DNA from: Branchiostoma floridae
Lineage: Eukaryota > Chordata > Leptocardii > Amphioxiformes > Branchiostomatidae
DNA: 49,949 bases
Assembly (NCBI RefSeq): GCF_000003815.2
Contig: NC_049994.1
Location: forward strand, 18,826,488-18,876,436
Direction of reading: 5' to 3'
The notes under the pieces were generated by a model. The model saw only the letters and a list, made by a program, of their open reading frames with translations. It searched no databases and had not been told where the DNA came from. How positions within the stretch are numbered: the first letter of the stretch is position 1; the number at the start of each line of letters is the position of its first letter. Below, one piece after another: positions 21,201 through 36,200 of the stretch. Made by a program: the position numbers and the translations under genes.

Positions 21201-24200
21201 CGTTCCGATCCAAGAGTTCTTCTGGGAGGTCTTCTTGGCTGAGTTGCACCCTCGACAAGTGTCCAGGAAGCCGGCGGATGAAAACCCAAATCTTACTTTT
21301 CATTTTATAGCCAAGTTTCTAACTACAAAGTAGAATTAGAAGAAATGTTATTTAAGAACAACAGAACTTGAACATATACGCAGATATTTAAAAAAAATGT
21401 TAATTTAAGTTGAATATGAGAGTATGGCTGCGTCGGTCGACTGCCCAACCGAAGGCCGTCCAGGAACGTCCGCTGCAGCTGGCGATGTTCCGACCGCCAA
21501 GAGCTCCGCCAGCAACAGGTAGGTCTTCATGTCGAGTTGCACCATTGACGACCAGCCAGGGAATGAAACCCAAATTCCTAGCTATACTACCGATGTAGCT
21601 ACACAGCTAGCAATTGCTAACTAAGGAATATCAACTTAACTAGAAATAGTAAAATAGAACTGAGCGTAGCCCGTAAAAATTGGGAAGGTCAATATTTATA
21701 GGGGATAAAGGTCTCACGGGTGATTATTCTGGTTAAGTTATTGAAGCAGACAAAATGCCAATTTAGATAATTCATACGGTTGTTAAATGTTGCTACATAT
21801 CTTTATGTATGTATTGCTATATACAAAGGAAGCTGGTCAAATTACTCAACTTTTGAAAAAAAAGTTTATTTGATTCTCCCCCAGATATTACTATTAGAAT
21901 GTCCCCTAAATCGTGGGAATTCCAGTACAGAACGTCAGAAGTTCGCTACATCAAAGTTGTACTGGGCGGCGGTCCTTTGATCTAGTACCATATGTGCCGC
22001 GCCGACGGCAAAATCAATCAATTTTGACAGCACTTCCTAGTGCCATGCAATGCATGACGGTCTAGCATCAGTTGTCTGTAGAAGGAAATATTTGTGTGCC
22101 TCGTAGGAAATGCACCAAACATTATGTTTTCTCCCTTTAACTGGTACATTTTTGTACATGGGTAGTGTTTTATAACAAAAGTGATAAGAAGGGGGTATCA
22201 GTCTAAAATATACACTTTGAAGGGATATTGGATGTCGTCTTATTGGCAATTTTATAACAATTTTATGCAACTGCAGAATGCTTCAAAAAGTAACAGAAGC
22301 AGAAACATTATAGACAAGAATGGGGCATCGTCAATACCTCCTCTGTCATTGATTTGACAATTTTAAAATGCTTATATGATGTGAATTTCTGAAACCACAA
22401 CCAAATAAGTCTCTTAAAGAACAAGACAACAACTGACTGTACACAAATGTACATGGTTGTGGTTAATTCTGTACCTATTTGTTTAAGGCACCCAGTCGTA
22501 TAGCACAGTCTGCCATGCCCCCCTCCCAACAATTGTCAAAATTCAAAATGTGGCCATTTGTCACTAATATCTTACCTCAGAAACATGATGTACACTTTCC
22601 CCCACATCCACAGTACAGTCAAACCTGCCCGAGCGACCACCTCTTCTCAGCGACCACCTGACCATTTCGACCGCTTTTTCTCGTTCCCGATTTTTTCCCC
22701 ATTGACGTAAGCATTAAGCGACCTTTTCTCAACGACCACCTGGCCAACGCGACCGCGACCGGTCCAAATTGGGACCCATAACGACCACATCATTTTTAAA
22801 ATTGAGGTTTTCATCGATATTTGATGATAACTAGCGCGATTTTGTGCCGAAATCGTTGTAAGAAAATCCGAATTTAGTTGTTACAGAAGTTTTTTTTTAA
22901 TCTATTTCATTATCAAGTGAATGAATGCTGAAACGTATATAGCCTCATACTTTTTTAAGAAAGATCTGTGTAGCTCATACCTTTTTAAGAAAGATCTGTA
23001 CATGTGAGTGCTTTTGTCCAACTGTACTGTACATTCACCCGTGGTACGCTATCGGGAAATACCGGGCATCGAATTCGAAAGGTGCACCGTAGTTATTTCA
23101 GATCAAGAACATAGCGACGCATAAAGGCTTGTATGGTAACTGACAACATCAAAGTTCCCTTACTGTCTAAATAAAACGTTAAGGTACAAATACTTGAGCT
23201 TTAAAACACTGTATCGTATAAAAGCTCGATAAAAGCTTGGGGTTAGATTTACAATTTACAGTGTGCGTGTTGTATTTGACATTAAAGACCTCGCTTCTTT
23301 GCGTGCGTGCAGTGTGCTTGCTACTTGCCATTAAATACAACGGAAACCATTTATACGTTGCATCGGGCATGTTTTGAGTCGATACTCTTCTCAGCGACCA
23401 CCTGTCCAAATCGACCGCTTTTGTCCGGTCCCCCGGGTGGTCGTCTTGGGCAGGTTTGACTGTACTTCCAAACAATCGTTATGGCAATTAATCTCCTTTC
23501 CAACCTGCAAAGTCTGGGAGATGGAGGCCTGGATACAGTGTAAATATCCCTGCTGTCCATTCTCTTAATTTCCTCAAAAACCTAACTGTAAAATTCAAAC
23601 TTTCCTGCCCTGCAAGCAGTTAAGGAGCTGATATCTGATTCGCTAGATGCCTAATTAATACAAGACTGTGATTGGCCATGGCTGACAGTGGTGGGACTGT
23701 CATCGACAGTCGTATTTTCAGGCCTAGGCCCTGTCAAGACAGTCCCAGATCAGTGCAGAGCCCGATTTGTACTTGCCAGACGTATTGCAGGCCTGTCAGT
23801 GGAGGTTTTCTGCTGATTTGCGTCTGAAAGTCAGTGCCTGTCCAGCCACTGACAGTGGCATTCCAGGACTGATGGTTTGCTACGGGTGTCCCTTAGCAAT
23901 CGTCATTGAGTACTATCCATGGTCTGTTCTACAACTCTGATAAAAAACTGCAACTTTTCAATAGACTGTGAGTTTTCTTTTTTCCAACTTTTTTACTAGT
24001 TTTCATACGATGCTGTATCAATGAAACCGCCAGTCTGTACAAACATACAATAAAACAGCTGAAATGTTCCTACATACAGCAAAATCAGTCTATAAGGTTT
24101 GATTGGAGGTGTGTCAGTCTATTGGTGAAATTCCAACATCATTTGGAAATCCGTCTGAGCACACTGTGATACTGTTATGGTCTACACCAAATATGGGGAT

Positions 24201-27200
24201 TTCCCATCAAAAGTGTGTAATTTCAAACATTTCTTGTTATTATCTGCATGAAAAATGCAGGACTGGTATGGTTTTAAATTTCGTGGTCTGTGTGTAATCT
24301 CCAACCAGATCCACGGTGGCGTAATGTATAGTATCAAACTTACCGTAGGTGCCTGTTTGACTCCCTTAGCCAGCTATACTCCCTGGCCAGCTTTGATACT
24401 ATATTATGGCACCGTAGGATCTGCTTGGAGATTAGTCTGTGTGTGTGTTTTTGGTGCGTTTCCGGCGATATATCTACAGTTCGCAGCGTGCTATTGCAAT
24501 GATATTTGGTACATTGGTTGGTTGTGGTGGCCAGACGGTCAGATTTGATTTTGGGCCTCTTTGACTTTGAACTTGATACTGCAAGGTAACTTTTGTATGC
24601 TTTTGGCGCATTTCCGATCCGGACCTCTGCTTGGTTTTAATTATCAACAGAAGTTGCTCCAGAGGCACAATGATAGGGTCAGGTTACATTACCATCTGAA
24701 CATTGTGGGCCATGCCATTTAACAACAGGGGTGTGTCTGTGTTCCTGGATATTTGTGGTCATTGAAACTTAAGAACCTTTGAGCCATATTTACATGATAA
24801 GACTAAGCCAAATTTGCATAATCATAAAGACAATATAAAACAAGAAATTTGCAAACACTGAATATTTCATGCAGGTATGAGGTCTCAGAACTCTTGCTCT
24901 TACAGAGATCAGTTACACAATAACGTCTACACACTCTTTTCTGCAGGTGTCTATGGCCTGGCGTTGGACCACGCAGGGGGAAATATCTACTGGTCTGTCT
25001 ACAGCGCTCAGACTATCTCTGTGGCAAAGAAGGATGGATCGTCCGCCAGGACTCTTCTGACGTCACCTGACATTGTGTACCCTGACGGCCTGGTCCTGGA
25101 CCCCAGGAGTGGGTGAGTAACGTGCATCTCATTATAAACAGGTATTTTCCACATCTGTGGTTAAAGTGACAGACCTGCATGCTTTGATGTTCTGGTTGAT
25201 ATATCCCGATCAACCTGTCTGAAGTCACGGTGTAAAAGTTCTTGGGGGAATTCTGTCATGTACTGCCCGGGCTGTGATGGCCCTTTCTACGCCGGTTTAT
25301 CGGACCGGTTCGAACTAGACGGTACGGACGGGTCGGAGGAAACCATTGCCCGGTAGAGCAAGGTATCTCGTGCAGCTGTGCCTCCTTCCAGAAAGTATTG
25401 TTAAAGAAGGACATGCACAAAAACCGTAACTGTGTCGATAAAACTTTGAAGCCTGTGTGATACGGCTTTTTATCAAGTCCAGAACACCTGTATCGAACGT
25501 TATCGCGACCCAGGTATGACATAAAGGTCAATATTTAACCTTTATGTCATACCTTAACTGGTTGAACTTTTAAATAGTATGTAAACCGCTGGCTGATGAT
25601 CCCAGCAGCCTCTGCTGCTAGAGACAGCACTGTACATAGAGACTGAACTTAGGGAGAATAATTCCCCTTTTTCCCCCGACTGTTTTTGAAGTGTTTTAGG
25701 TGTTTTTGTCGGATTATTTTGTCTAGCTTTCTTCATGTCCAACGGCACCAAATGAAAGCCAAACAAAAAAGGCCTACATACACGTAAAAATAGCCTGAGC
25801 CGAACATCTGCTTGGAGAGTCTTTGTACAACCTGCATGACCTTAATTTTATGGCTTCTGTTCCGGAAATACTATAATTGCACGGCACTTCTATTATTGGG
25901 ACCTTCTTGGTGCTGTTTTGTCATTTTTGCATTTTGCCACTTGCAGTGGCAAAATGCCTTCCGGCCAGTGTAGTCGCCGTTGTGATGGGGTGATGGAGTG
26001 ATGTTGAGATGAACGGACCTGTTCAAAATCTGCAATGCATTTGTATACAATTTAAAAGCTCTGTCGTGAGTCATTGTCTGTGGTCCGTAATGGGGCCTGA
26101 TATTTGATTAGATTAATTGAATGAAGTATGATATTCCTAAGATTGATGCAGCATATAATCAAATTATTGCTCTTACATTTTAATGTTGTATTACCAATTC
26201 ATAAAGATGAAATGTTTTCCAAATAAATCGTGTATATATATATATAACAGTTACATATAGCCTATCCCAGATTCCTTTGCGACTTAGTTAATATTCATTA
26301 GTAGGATTTCCAGTGCGAAAATGGGAATTGCCACGATTTTTCATTGATCGCCCTGTATTATCGAAAAAGGACTGGACCTTCTAACTTACCAGATTTGTAG
26401 TATGTACTATGGAGACCGTGACAATGTAAAAAAAGTTAAAGCAGGGGTAAACGATTGCTGAGATATCATTTTCTGAAAAGTGCGCTATGATGCACCGGGG
26501 AAGTGACTTCCGGGTTCAGGGTCACTACACAAATACCTCTGACGTCAGCCTGATTTGCAGAGCTACGGTCCGGGATCGAGTCCAGGGGAGGGTGATTTTC
26601 AATTGTTCTTGTTTCCTTTTTACATCCATTTAATATAAACAATAGTTTCAGCACATTCCAATCACTAGAAATAACCGTGTACACACGCAAACCTTGGCAA
26701 AATGCCAGCTTTTTTAAAGCACTTGTTTTTGGTGTGTGTGTGTGGGGGGGGGGGGGGGTCTTGTGCGGCCATTACAGCGTTTTTATCTGCCTCTCGAACG
26801 ATGCGTGCTTTATTAGGGCTACCCTCATTTATCAATGGAGAGATTATATAAAACCTCATCGTGAGCTATGGGCATTTTATGTGTGGCAAATGGAAGATAA
26901 AGCGTTGATTATGCAAATCTCACTGTCATTTTCTCATTCAGGCAATATCATATCAATTCATATCATATCAGGTTCCTTCCTTCTCCTGCCATATATCTAC
27001 TTTAGGTAGAGGAGATCATCCATGTAAGTAGATAATGCTACTTAACTTTATTCGCATAATCAATGAAATAATGCACAATAAAACAACACATTTCCTTACA
27101 TTTCGCGAAGATATAACATATTTATTTGACGGGCTTTTTTCCCCACAGATCCCTGTACTGGGTCACCCAGGACTCGTCAAATGCCAGGATTGTCCGAGCT

Positions 27201-30200
27201 GCGATGGATGGAAGTAACAAAACCATAATCGTCAGTGGTCTGACTGATCCCTCCGCCATTACGATAGACTACTATGGTGAGACAATAGACACTAGTTAGG
27301 GACGTGTTGCTGATACGATTTTGTATTTTTAACCTAATTAATGAGTAATTAACTAGGCGTAACAAGTTGTGTTTATTTAATGAATATTATTACCGGAATC
27401 ATGGTATTATGACTATATCACTGGTTCATTGATCTTTGCAGTGCCAGTACGTGTAAGATATTACTATGTGCATGTCTTCTCTGTACTCCTATGTAAAACT
27501 CTAATTACTAACTATTGATTCCTATATTTGTTTATCTCATTTAGAGGATCGGCTGTACTACCGTGATCAACGTTACGGCATCTACAGCTCAGACCTGCTG
27601 GGCAACGATATCCGACAGGTGATGTTTGAAGACGGGAAGCTTGTTAAGGGAATCGCGGTTGACGAGGACTTCGTCTACTGGTCATCATCATCATCCCAGC
27701 AGGGAAAAATCGGAAAGTGAGGAAATTCCCTTTACCTACTGAAAATAGTTTCTAGTATGAAATCTGAAATGGACCGTTCCCGAAAATGCCATATAGGAAA
27801 TAGAGCCCCCTTTACCATTTCGAACACCTCTGCGAAACTTGAACATTTCATTATCTGGTGAAACTCGAAACGTCCGGAAGTAAATATCCGTTTTTTATCC
27901 AGTTGTAGAGATTGAATTGTATTTGAATATTCCTTACCTGGATGTCTAACCTTCATAGACGTATTATCTGGTGAAATTATGTATGTATGTATGTAGCTTG
28001 TATTTATTTATCCAGTACTACTGTGTGCTGATGTACCAATATATGCATGAAATGAAATGCTGAAAAAATGAAATATGATTATGAAATGCATACGTATCTA
28101 CTAATACATGTGGATATGTTAGCAACTCAGCATTTGTGTAAGACTTGTATATCTATAGTTTTGAGGTCCTATTTGTACACTGTTAAAAAGTCATCATTGT
28201 CATCACTCGCACTGAGGCGGGTCGTCATTAACTGCCACTGTTTAAAAAAAAATACAATTATTGAATTATAATATGTTTTGCTCCACACCTCCAGGCTGTC
28301 CAAGTCCAACCTGACCAAGACTGTGCTGGTGGATGGCCTGGTTAACCCATACCGCATCTGCCTGTCCACGGCGCCTCCTGGTAAGTGCAACTCCTGACAG
28401 GTACGATGTACCAAGCCAGACTGGGGGTAAAGATCATTTCATTACATAACAAGAGTTCGTTGACCTTATATCTCGATGATATAGTCTGAATATCTTTGTC
28501 ATACTAAATAACATGGAAATCCACTGTTCCTTTGTTCTCCTTGGAAAATTTTAACAAAAATAGCGCTGCAGCTCCAGAGCAAGCAATGATTTCTTTTCTT
28601 CTGAAAATGGCACTGACAGACTCTGGTATGCTGTCATGACACCTGCCTCATGCTTACATCATGCTAACATCACAAAAAAGTTACCAAAACACAAGAGAAT
28701 GGGGCAAAGGAACACACCTCCTGTATCCATGAGCTGGACCGCTTTCGCGGCTCCTCCCCTGGGATGTTGCCAAATAATGTGGTTCACGTCCAACCTAACT
28801 CTTTTGGACTATTCATAATTTACTTTCGCAATTGCCAGTAGAATACAGGTCAAATGGAAGAGTGATAGACTCTAGAGTCCATCCTCCCTCTCAAGTCATT
28901 TTTCACCAATGGCAATTTCCATTGTAAGCAGTGCCCTTTAGCACACCAGTGAACTAAAAACAGCTGAAATATAGGAAATTCTCTACAAATTTAGCATGGC
29001 ATGTCCCCTGGGACCATATTTCATACATATGGAAGTGTATTCAGCCCCAAAATAGCTAAAAAGGGGGAGGGCAGGGTGATACCTGGATCACTTCAGGGTA
29101 TCCGCCAGTGATTCAATATACAGCCTCTTAACAAGTATACAAAAAAGAGGAGAAAGCAACTGTTAATAACTCAACTTTCTGACGTTACTGGCACACAAAC
29201 ATACCCTCATTTTTTGCACATATAAATCAATATACATCTTGTACATTTTAGAAATGATACCGACATCTAAATACTGTTTGGTGTTGCTATTCAGACATCG
29301 ATGCCTGTCTGGCCAATCCGTGTGACGCCCGGGCCACCTGTACGGATAACCCTGCCCCCGCTCTCAATGCAACTTGCACCTGCAACACTGGATATACAGG
29401 AGATGGTCTTGTGAATGGAACCGGATGTACAGGTATTTTGTTTGTTTATCATAATTATGCACATATAAACCAATATACACCTTCCACATTTTCTGAATGA
29501 TACCAACATCTAAATACTGTTTGGTGTTGCTATTCAGACATCGATGCCTGTCTGGCCAATCCGTGTGATACCCAGGCCACCTGTACGGATAACCCTGCCC
29601 CCGCTCTCAATGCAACTTGTACCTGCAACACTGGATATGCAGGAGATGGTCTTGTTAATGGAACCGGATGTACAGGTATTTTCTTACCTTCACCAGGATG
29701 GCGGAATGTTGTGTTTTGAACGCGTTTGCCTGTCTGTCGCTGTGTGAGTAAAAAGGATAACTTTGGATGGTTGCTGATGATTTTGGTAGGTGGGTAGGGG
29801 CCAGGAAAACAAAGGTCAAGTTCGAAAATGGGCCCGCAAGCGGCTTGCTTAGGTACTGTAGCGAACATTCATTCAATAACTTCAGAAAGGAACGACGGAT
29901 AACATTTGCAAAAGCTCTTGATATTTCATGGACGTATGAGGTCAATGAAAACTAGTTGATAAAAGTTGACATATGAAATAAATTGTAATGAGTGACACAT
30001 CTATGTCTGCAGACATCATTCTACATAACAAATCTGATTCATTTAGCGAAAGTATGTGTTAGCAGAACTCTAGTTTGGTAATGGTATGCACATATAAATC
30101 AATATACATCTTGTACATTTTAGAAATGATACCGACATCTAAATACTGTTTGGTGTTGCTATGCAGACATAGATGCCTGTCTGGCCAATCCGTGTGATGC

Positions 30201-33200
30201 CCAGGCCACCTGTACGGATAACCCTCCTCCTGCCCTAGATGCAACTTGTACCTGCAACACTGGATATGCAGGAGATGGTCTTGCTACTGGAGGATGTTCA
30301 GGTTTTACATATTTAACGTTGTCATGCGCTTATAGGTTGATTTAATGAGAGGTTCCAGCTTGGGTGGCCAGATTTTCTTTTTCTGCCATCACATATTTTC
30401 GTTTTGCAAAATCAACCTTGAAGACCATTGCATCATTCTTGTTATACCGTCCCCATGAAGTTGTTAAATATTACGTTGCAGATTTAAATATAGGATATAT
30501 GAATCAAGTAGTGTAGGTAACTATGTGGTTAGGCCCTTGGACAGGTCACGTGAGTAATGGACAGGCTGAATGTACAAGCAGCAGGGTTGTAGCCAGCACC
30601 TGTCATTCAGTCCTTTGAAGGAATTTTGCAGCTGGGGACTGAAAAAAAGTTTTCCCCATTCCGTCCCCTGGGACAGACAAAAATTGATATGTAAAGACTT
30701 AAAAAAAACTGAAACCCATGTGTTCTTCTTCACCAGAGCAGATGCCATTGAACAGTTTAGTCTACAAGCAAAATTTGCACCTCAAAATGCAGGAAATAAT
30801 GTTTCAGGGGGTCTTGATTTAAAAATTTTCTGGGACCCAGACCCCTAGAAATGACGCCCTACGTCACACCATGCCTTCGGTGCTGGATAGGATTCCCATT
30901 CAAAATCAAGGGGACTGAAAATGATTTCAGGCTGGCTACAACCCTGACATGCAGCATTTGTGAGATCTAATGATAATCAAACAGTTGTGTTGGATCATAA
31001 TGAGGATGTATATGAGAGTACAGATGAACGGAAAAGTGATACACGGGGGAAAAGTACACAGTGGCGGGATTGACAGGAAATGATGATACCAATTAGAAGA
31101 TGGAACAGTAGAAACATTGCAACTTGTGTAGAAGTGTTTTGATTTAACCGTTAACCCAGATGTAAACGAGTGTGAAGTGAGCCCCGGAATCTGCGGACGC
31201 AATGCTGACTGTATCAACTTGATTGGAGCCTTTGACTGCAAGTGTTTCCCAGGATTCCAGATGGGAGCAGGCGGCTGTAAAGGTGACAATGTCCTAAACA
31301 ACATTCATATCTGATGTCTTCAAGCTTTATTTATGTGTTTGAAAAGAAAACAAACAGGATGGAAGCATATCTCTGAACAGTTTGCACACTTCTCCAGTAT
31401 TTAAAGCATGAAACGTGATGTTTGAGTATAACTGACTCTGGTTTATTTCAGATTTTTGAAAATAAATCCATCAGTCCCATCGATCATGGGGATGTTAATT
31501 GTGATGATGAATAAATAAAAAATATAGAATATGTATTTGGTCACAAATACAAATGTATCAGCTAGGTACCTGTCTAGTGACCCCCAAGATATGTAGCATT
31601 ACAAAAAACAATAGGCTGATATGAAGGATATTTGATCTTACTCGCAAAGTTTTAAAAAGGAAAAGCCATTTAGGATACTGACTAGGAAAGACAATGAAAA
31701 TGCCTGCCTTTTCCATCCAAAGATGTGGATGAATGTTCCGGTGATCGCTCGTGTTCTGAAAACGCCTACTGCGTGAACCAACCTGGGACGTACCACTGTG
31801 TCTGTCTGGAGGGGTTTACGGGGAATGGCAAAACATGCACAGGTAACGTAATTAGATGGTTTAGATATTTCTCCTTAAGTATAACGTGCGTTGTCCAGTG
31901 AATTTAAGACAGATAATTGGTTCATTGGGCAGGTGCGATGGTGAGCAGCAGCGAATTACGAGATTTTCCTGAATTTGAACGTATTTCTTTACCAGTTTAC
32001 CTTAAAGTTTGTTTTCCCAGTCAGTTTACAGTATAGATAGTTCTTGAACGTATTTGATGTGTTCAAAAATCCACCAAGCACAGTAGGGGTATCTTCTTTA
32101 GATAGCCTTAAAGAACGCTTGCAGATAGAAGTGCAAAAGTTAGGTGTGACGGGTCTTTCGGTGTAATATAACCAGCTGCTGCCGCGTGCCTGCGAAGCTG
32201 GTGTGTTACGCCGAAGGGCGGTTATACCGGCTATACAGATACAGGTACAGAAGATGCTGTGTTGCACCGAAGGGCGGTTATACCGGCTATATGAATACAG
32301 ATACAGATACAGTGGTTAACGGCCCTGCCTCTGGGTCATGTGAATTCAGTAATAGTATCTCTCTTGTCAGTCACAAAGAGTGGAAAAATATATGCAGTGA
32401 GATAAATTTGATCTATATCTGTAATAATTTTGTTTCACTAAATGTTTTAAATGAAGTTATAGTGATGCAATAACAAGCTGCAACATTTGAAATGAAAATC
32501 TAGTTAAAAGAACATTGCACCGTCGGCTATTATGTTGATGATGTGTTCTAAATTGTTTCTCAGTGTGTGGCCACTGCCAGGGTGGGGAAAACTGTGACCC
32601 TATGTCAGGTGTCTGCTCCTCTGGGTGTCAGGATGGATGGAAAACACAGCTTTGTGATAAAGGTATCGTTTGCGTCGATATCATTTTTCCTCTGTTTCAC
32701 AAATTCTCTATATAACTGTATTCCTAAACTTCTGTGAAGTTACATACAAACTGGATACTTACAGGTCTTTTCTTTAGCTATATCATAGCACCACTTAGGA
32801 CAATCAGCATTTTTTAGTATACCGATCATCCTTTGCAATGCTAGGATATGGTCACAAAAAACATCTAAATCATTGAGTTAAAACTTCACGATAATTATGT
32901 GCGGTGCTCTGACTGAAGGTATAGGTCCTATACACCTTTCTCACGCGGCGGCCATGATAGATCGAAGAAGATGTCAATGAGGCAAACAGACAAAACTTAT
33001 TTCTAAAATCACGTCCCATTTAGTTTTCCCCCAAACCACACAAATTTTCATGATATAAGATAGAATAATAAATATTACAAGAAGTGTTGTGCACCGAAAG
33101 ATGTAGCAATTTGGAGTAGTGTAGACTGACCCCATAGTCCCTTAAGAGATGCAAAATAACAACATAATAATGCAAATTTTTAACGAATTTGCAGCCATTC

Positions 33201-36200
33201 ACTTATTGGTCAATGTCCTAATTGGCAGGCTACCATTGGTCGAACTGCTAATTATGATGGACAGCCTTTTGTTTCCCACATTGAACTCGTTTTAGATCTA
33301 TCATGGCCGCCGCGTGAGAAAGGTGTATAGGTAGGAAGCTTTTTTGAGGTCGCGGGGGGCGAGGGTTGTTATCCACTATCCACATGTGTCTATGGCACAG
33401 TGGCATGTCAGGTAACTGGTACCCAGGACCAATGGGCTCTGGACCAAACTCCCTTGCCATTACGCCAACAAGCCCCTACTTTGTCTGTAGACATTTTGCA
33501 ACATTATTTCTTTCAATTCTTTTTCTTTTAGCTGTGGATCCGCCAGTGGACCTCGCCGTAACCGACATCACGGATGAAGGGTTCAAGGTCACGTGGTCTC
33601 CATCCCCTGATCCTGACCTTGACCTTGAGGGATACCGTGTCGTGCTGTCCGGGCTAGACATGATGACAGCTGTCAATCAGAGCACAGGCGAGGCATCGCT
33701 TCCGGTGGTTGGCCTGTCACCGGAGACCGAGTACGTCATCAGGGTGACAGCCCTGTTCTCATCAGGCGGTTGGAGGTCACAGAGCGAGGCAGCGATGATA
33801 GAGGCGGCAACGGGTAGGGAGAATCTACCTGTTGTATACTGTGGATAAAACCAGACGTAGTCTCTGAATACAAGAGTATTCAATTTGGTACCAGCGATTG
33901 CTTATAATCAGCTTACATGGCTGTGGTGATTTAAAAGTGATACGATTTATTCAACGATTATACAAGGAAAATATATAGAAATCTTATACTTAGGTTAGCA
34001 CAATTTCAGTTTTAGTAAATCATAACAAAATGCATGAAAGACAGAAAAGACGGACAAAATATCATGTATAATTATCTAGAAGGATTATATTTACATAATC
34101 ATATATGATAGAGAGAGAGATATGTATAATTATGTATGTGTAATGGTAAATTATGTAATTAAAAGTGGACAAATCTTCATCATCATTCGGGCATGCTGGT
34201 TACAGGCTGCAACCTCATACTGAACAGAATTGCGTACGTTGTCAAATACAGTAACTTTTACAGTCTTCTTGTGGTGTTATTTAACAGTACTATCATATTT
34301 TTGTAAATTGGTTGAAGTTAAATATTTCAACAAGCCTTTTCTCTGCCAGCTGCTGTACCCAGCACAACGCCTGCCCCTGCTGATACCACCGAGCAGACAA
34401 GTCAGGGGACCAGCGCAGTTTCCACCAAGGTTTCCACGGGACCAGCGACGTCAATCCGGTGGCAAGATGAGCGGGACGGAGGTATATAACCGGGTCATGT
34501 GTTTAACGCTGAGGCACTTAGAGAATAAACAATACATCACTAAACAATGGACACTGTTTTATCAAACTTGTCGAGTCTATGGCTTTTGCTTTATATGCAA
34601 CAATATTTAGTCCCGCAAGCAGAGGTTTGGCTCTGGCTGTTTCCTTATGTCTTTTAGGTGTTTTATCAGGCCTTCTATTTTGTGCTGTTTCCTTTATGTC
34701 TTTCAGAAGACAAAAAGATCACAAAATAAAGAAAACAGCATATAATAGAAAGCCCAATAAAAAGAGTCTAGAAACCTGCATGTAGAGTAACGACATCAAC
34801 ATTTTTTTCCCTGAGATTAATGTAGAACTGTGGTGTATGTATCGTAATTACCTCATTAAACCTTAGAAAAAATATAATGTAATCTAGACATTGACAAATG
34901 CTTCCGTCATTTTCTCCGTACAGCTGCCACTGGCGACAGAGGGTCCTCATCTGTTAGCTATGACGTCACTAAAACCACCACTGAGCACCCTGGCCACTTT
35001 TCACAAGGTTATGCAATATGATGCTGTAATATACATTATGAATTGCTGTTATTCAACCAATGTATTACAAACCAGTGTCTAGTGTCCAAATGTATCCAGT
35101 GTACCTTGTGTCTAGGTAACGAGGTATCGATGCATTCAGTATATCGATGTATCCCTGGCAGTCTATCAAATCTACCAAAGTATCTTGTACAACAAATTAT
35201 GTATCCAGCATGCCAATGTTTCCACTGTGTACCAATGTATATAGTGTTACCCATGTACCCAGTGTGCCAATGTATCTAGTACAATAGAACAGTATGTTTG
35301 GTTACTACTCACTGGTGTTGATCTGAACATGGTCCTTAATAATGATCTTATTTCCAGAGATCATAATATTTGATGAAGAATTTGAAACTTTTCCATCAAC
35401 AGTAAGATCTACTCATGAATCGCACTCTCTAGTTTTTTTTAATCTAAGATATCCATGCTTAGTGCCATCTGCAAATTTCAAAGGAAGAAGTCATTAGTGA
35501 TTAAATGAAATTTTTTTCTATTTTGTGCAGAAACCAAGGAGACCAGCAGCAGACCGCCAGTGGGTACCAAGGAGACACCAGACCAGGTATGCAGTCTGTT
35601 TGCTTGTTTGTTTGTTTGTTTGCATTTTATACCCAGTAAACCACCTTATTGCTTAACAGACCAGGTTTGTGTTGAAGAGTACAGACTGCACGTACATGTA
35701 TCCACTTATTTTGTAGTTTATATTTGACCATACAAAGGTCACTGTACTTTCTGTCGTGTCGATAAAGCTTGCTGTATTATTGTGTACATGTACAGACTCA
35801 TTTGATCCACTCACACCGGGAAGGGCCCATACTCTTCTCGATAAGTTTGGTGTGCTCTTTTACCTGCTTCAGGTTTGGCTCTCCTCAAACACGGGACCTC
35901 GATTTTTTTTTTATTTCCATTGCATAGGCTCTTGGTAACGACCTTGACAGCATCTATGCAGAGTCCGTCTCCCCAAACCCACAGGATGTACTCAAGATGC
36001 TGGCTCAGGTTGTTCACACTCAATTAAATGATGATTGTTATTCTATCAACAAGAGATCTAACGCTAGTTAAGCTTTATCTGCAGGGTCGCCTATATCTGT
36101 TGTCTTTTAAAACATTCAAGTATTTTAAAAGGGATATCAATCAGACGAACGGTACTTCCAAACTGCAATACATTCCAAATATTGCAATTTTAACCCGCCG

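Larger units (their letters stand above)
20084..24946. other. Intron 2 of the polycystin-like gene
   Basis: A 4.9-kb intron containing the MITE at 20177, the GCGAAACGCG block, the 160-bp duplication, the mariner-like element at 22614-23464 and a palindromic MITE at 24295-24434. No exon with fitting phases (1 in, 1 out) and propeller similarity was recognised. Confidence 0.6.

Noticed and set aside
29291-29868. Minus-strand open frames opposite the EGF exons
   Set aside because: They are shadows of the plus-strand EGF exons, which have conserved Cys spacing and splice borders.
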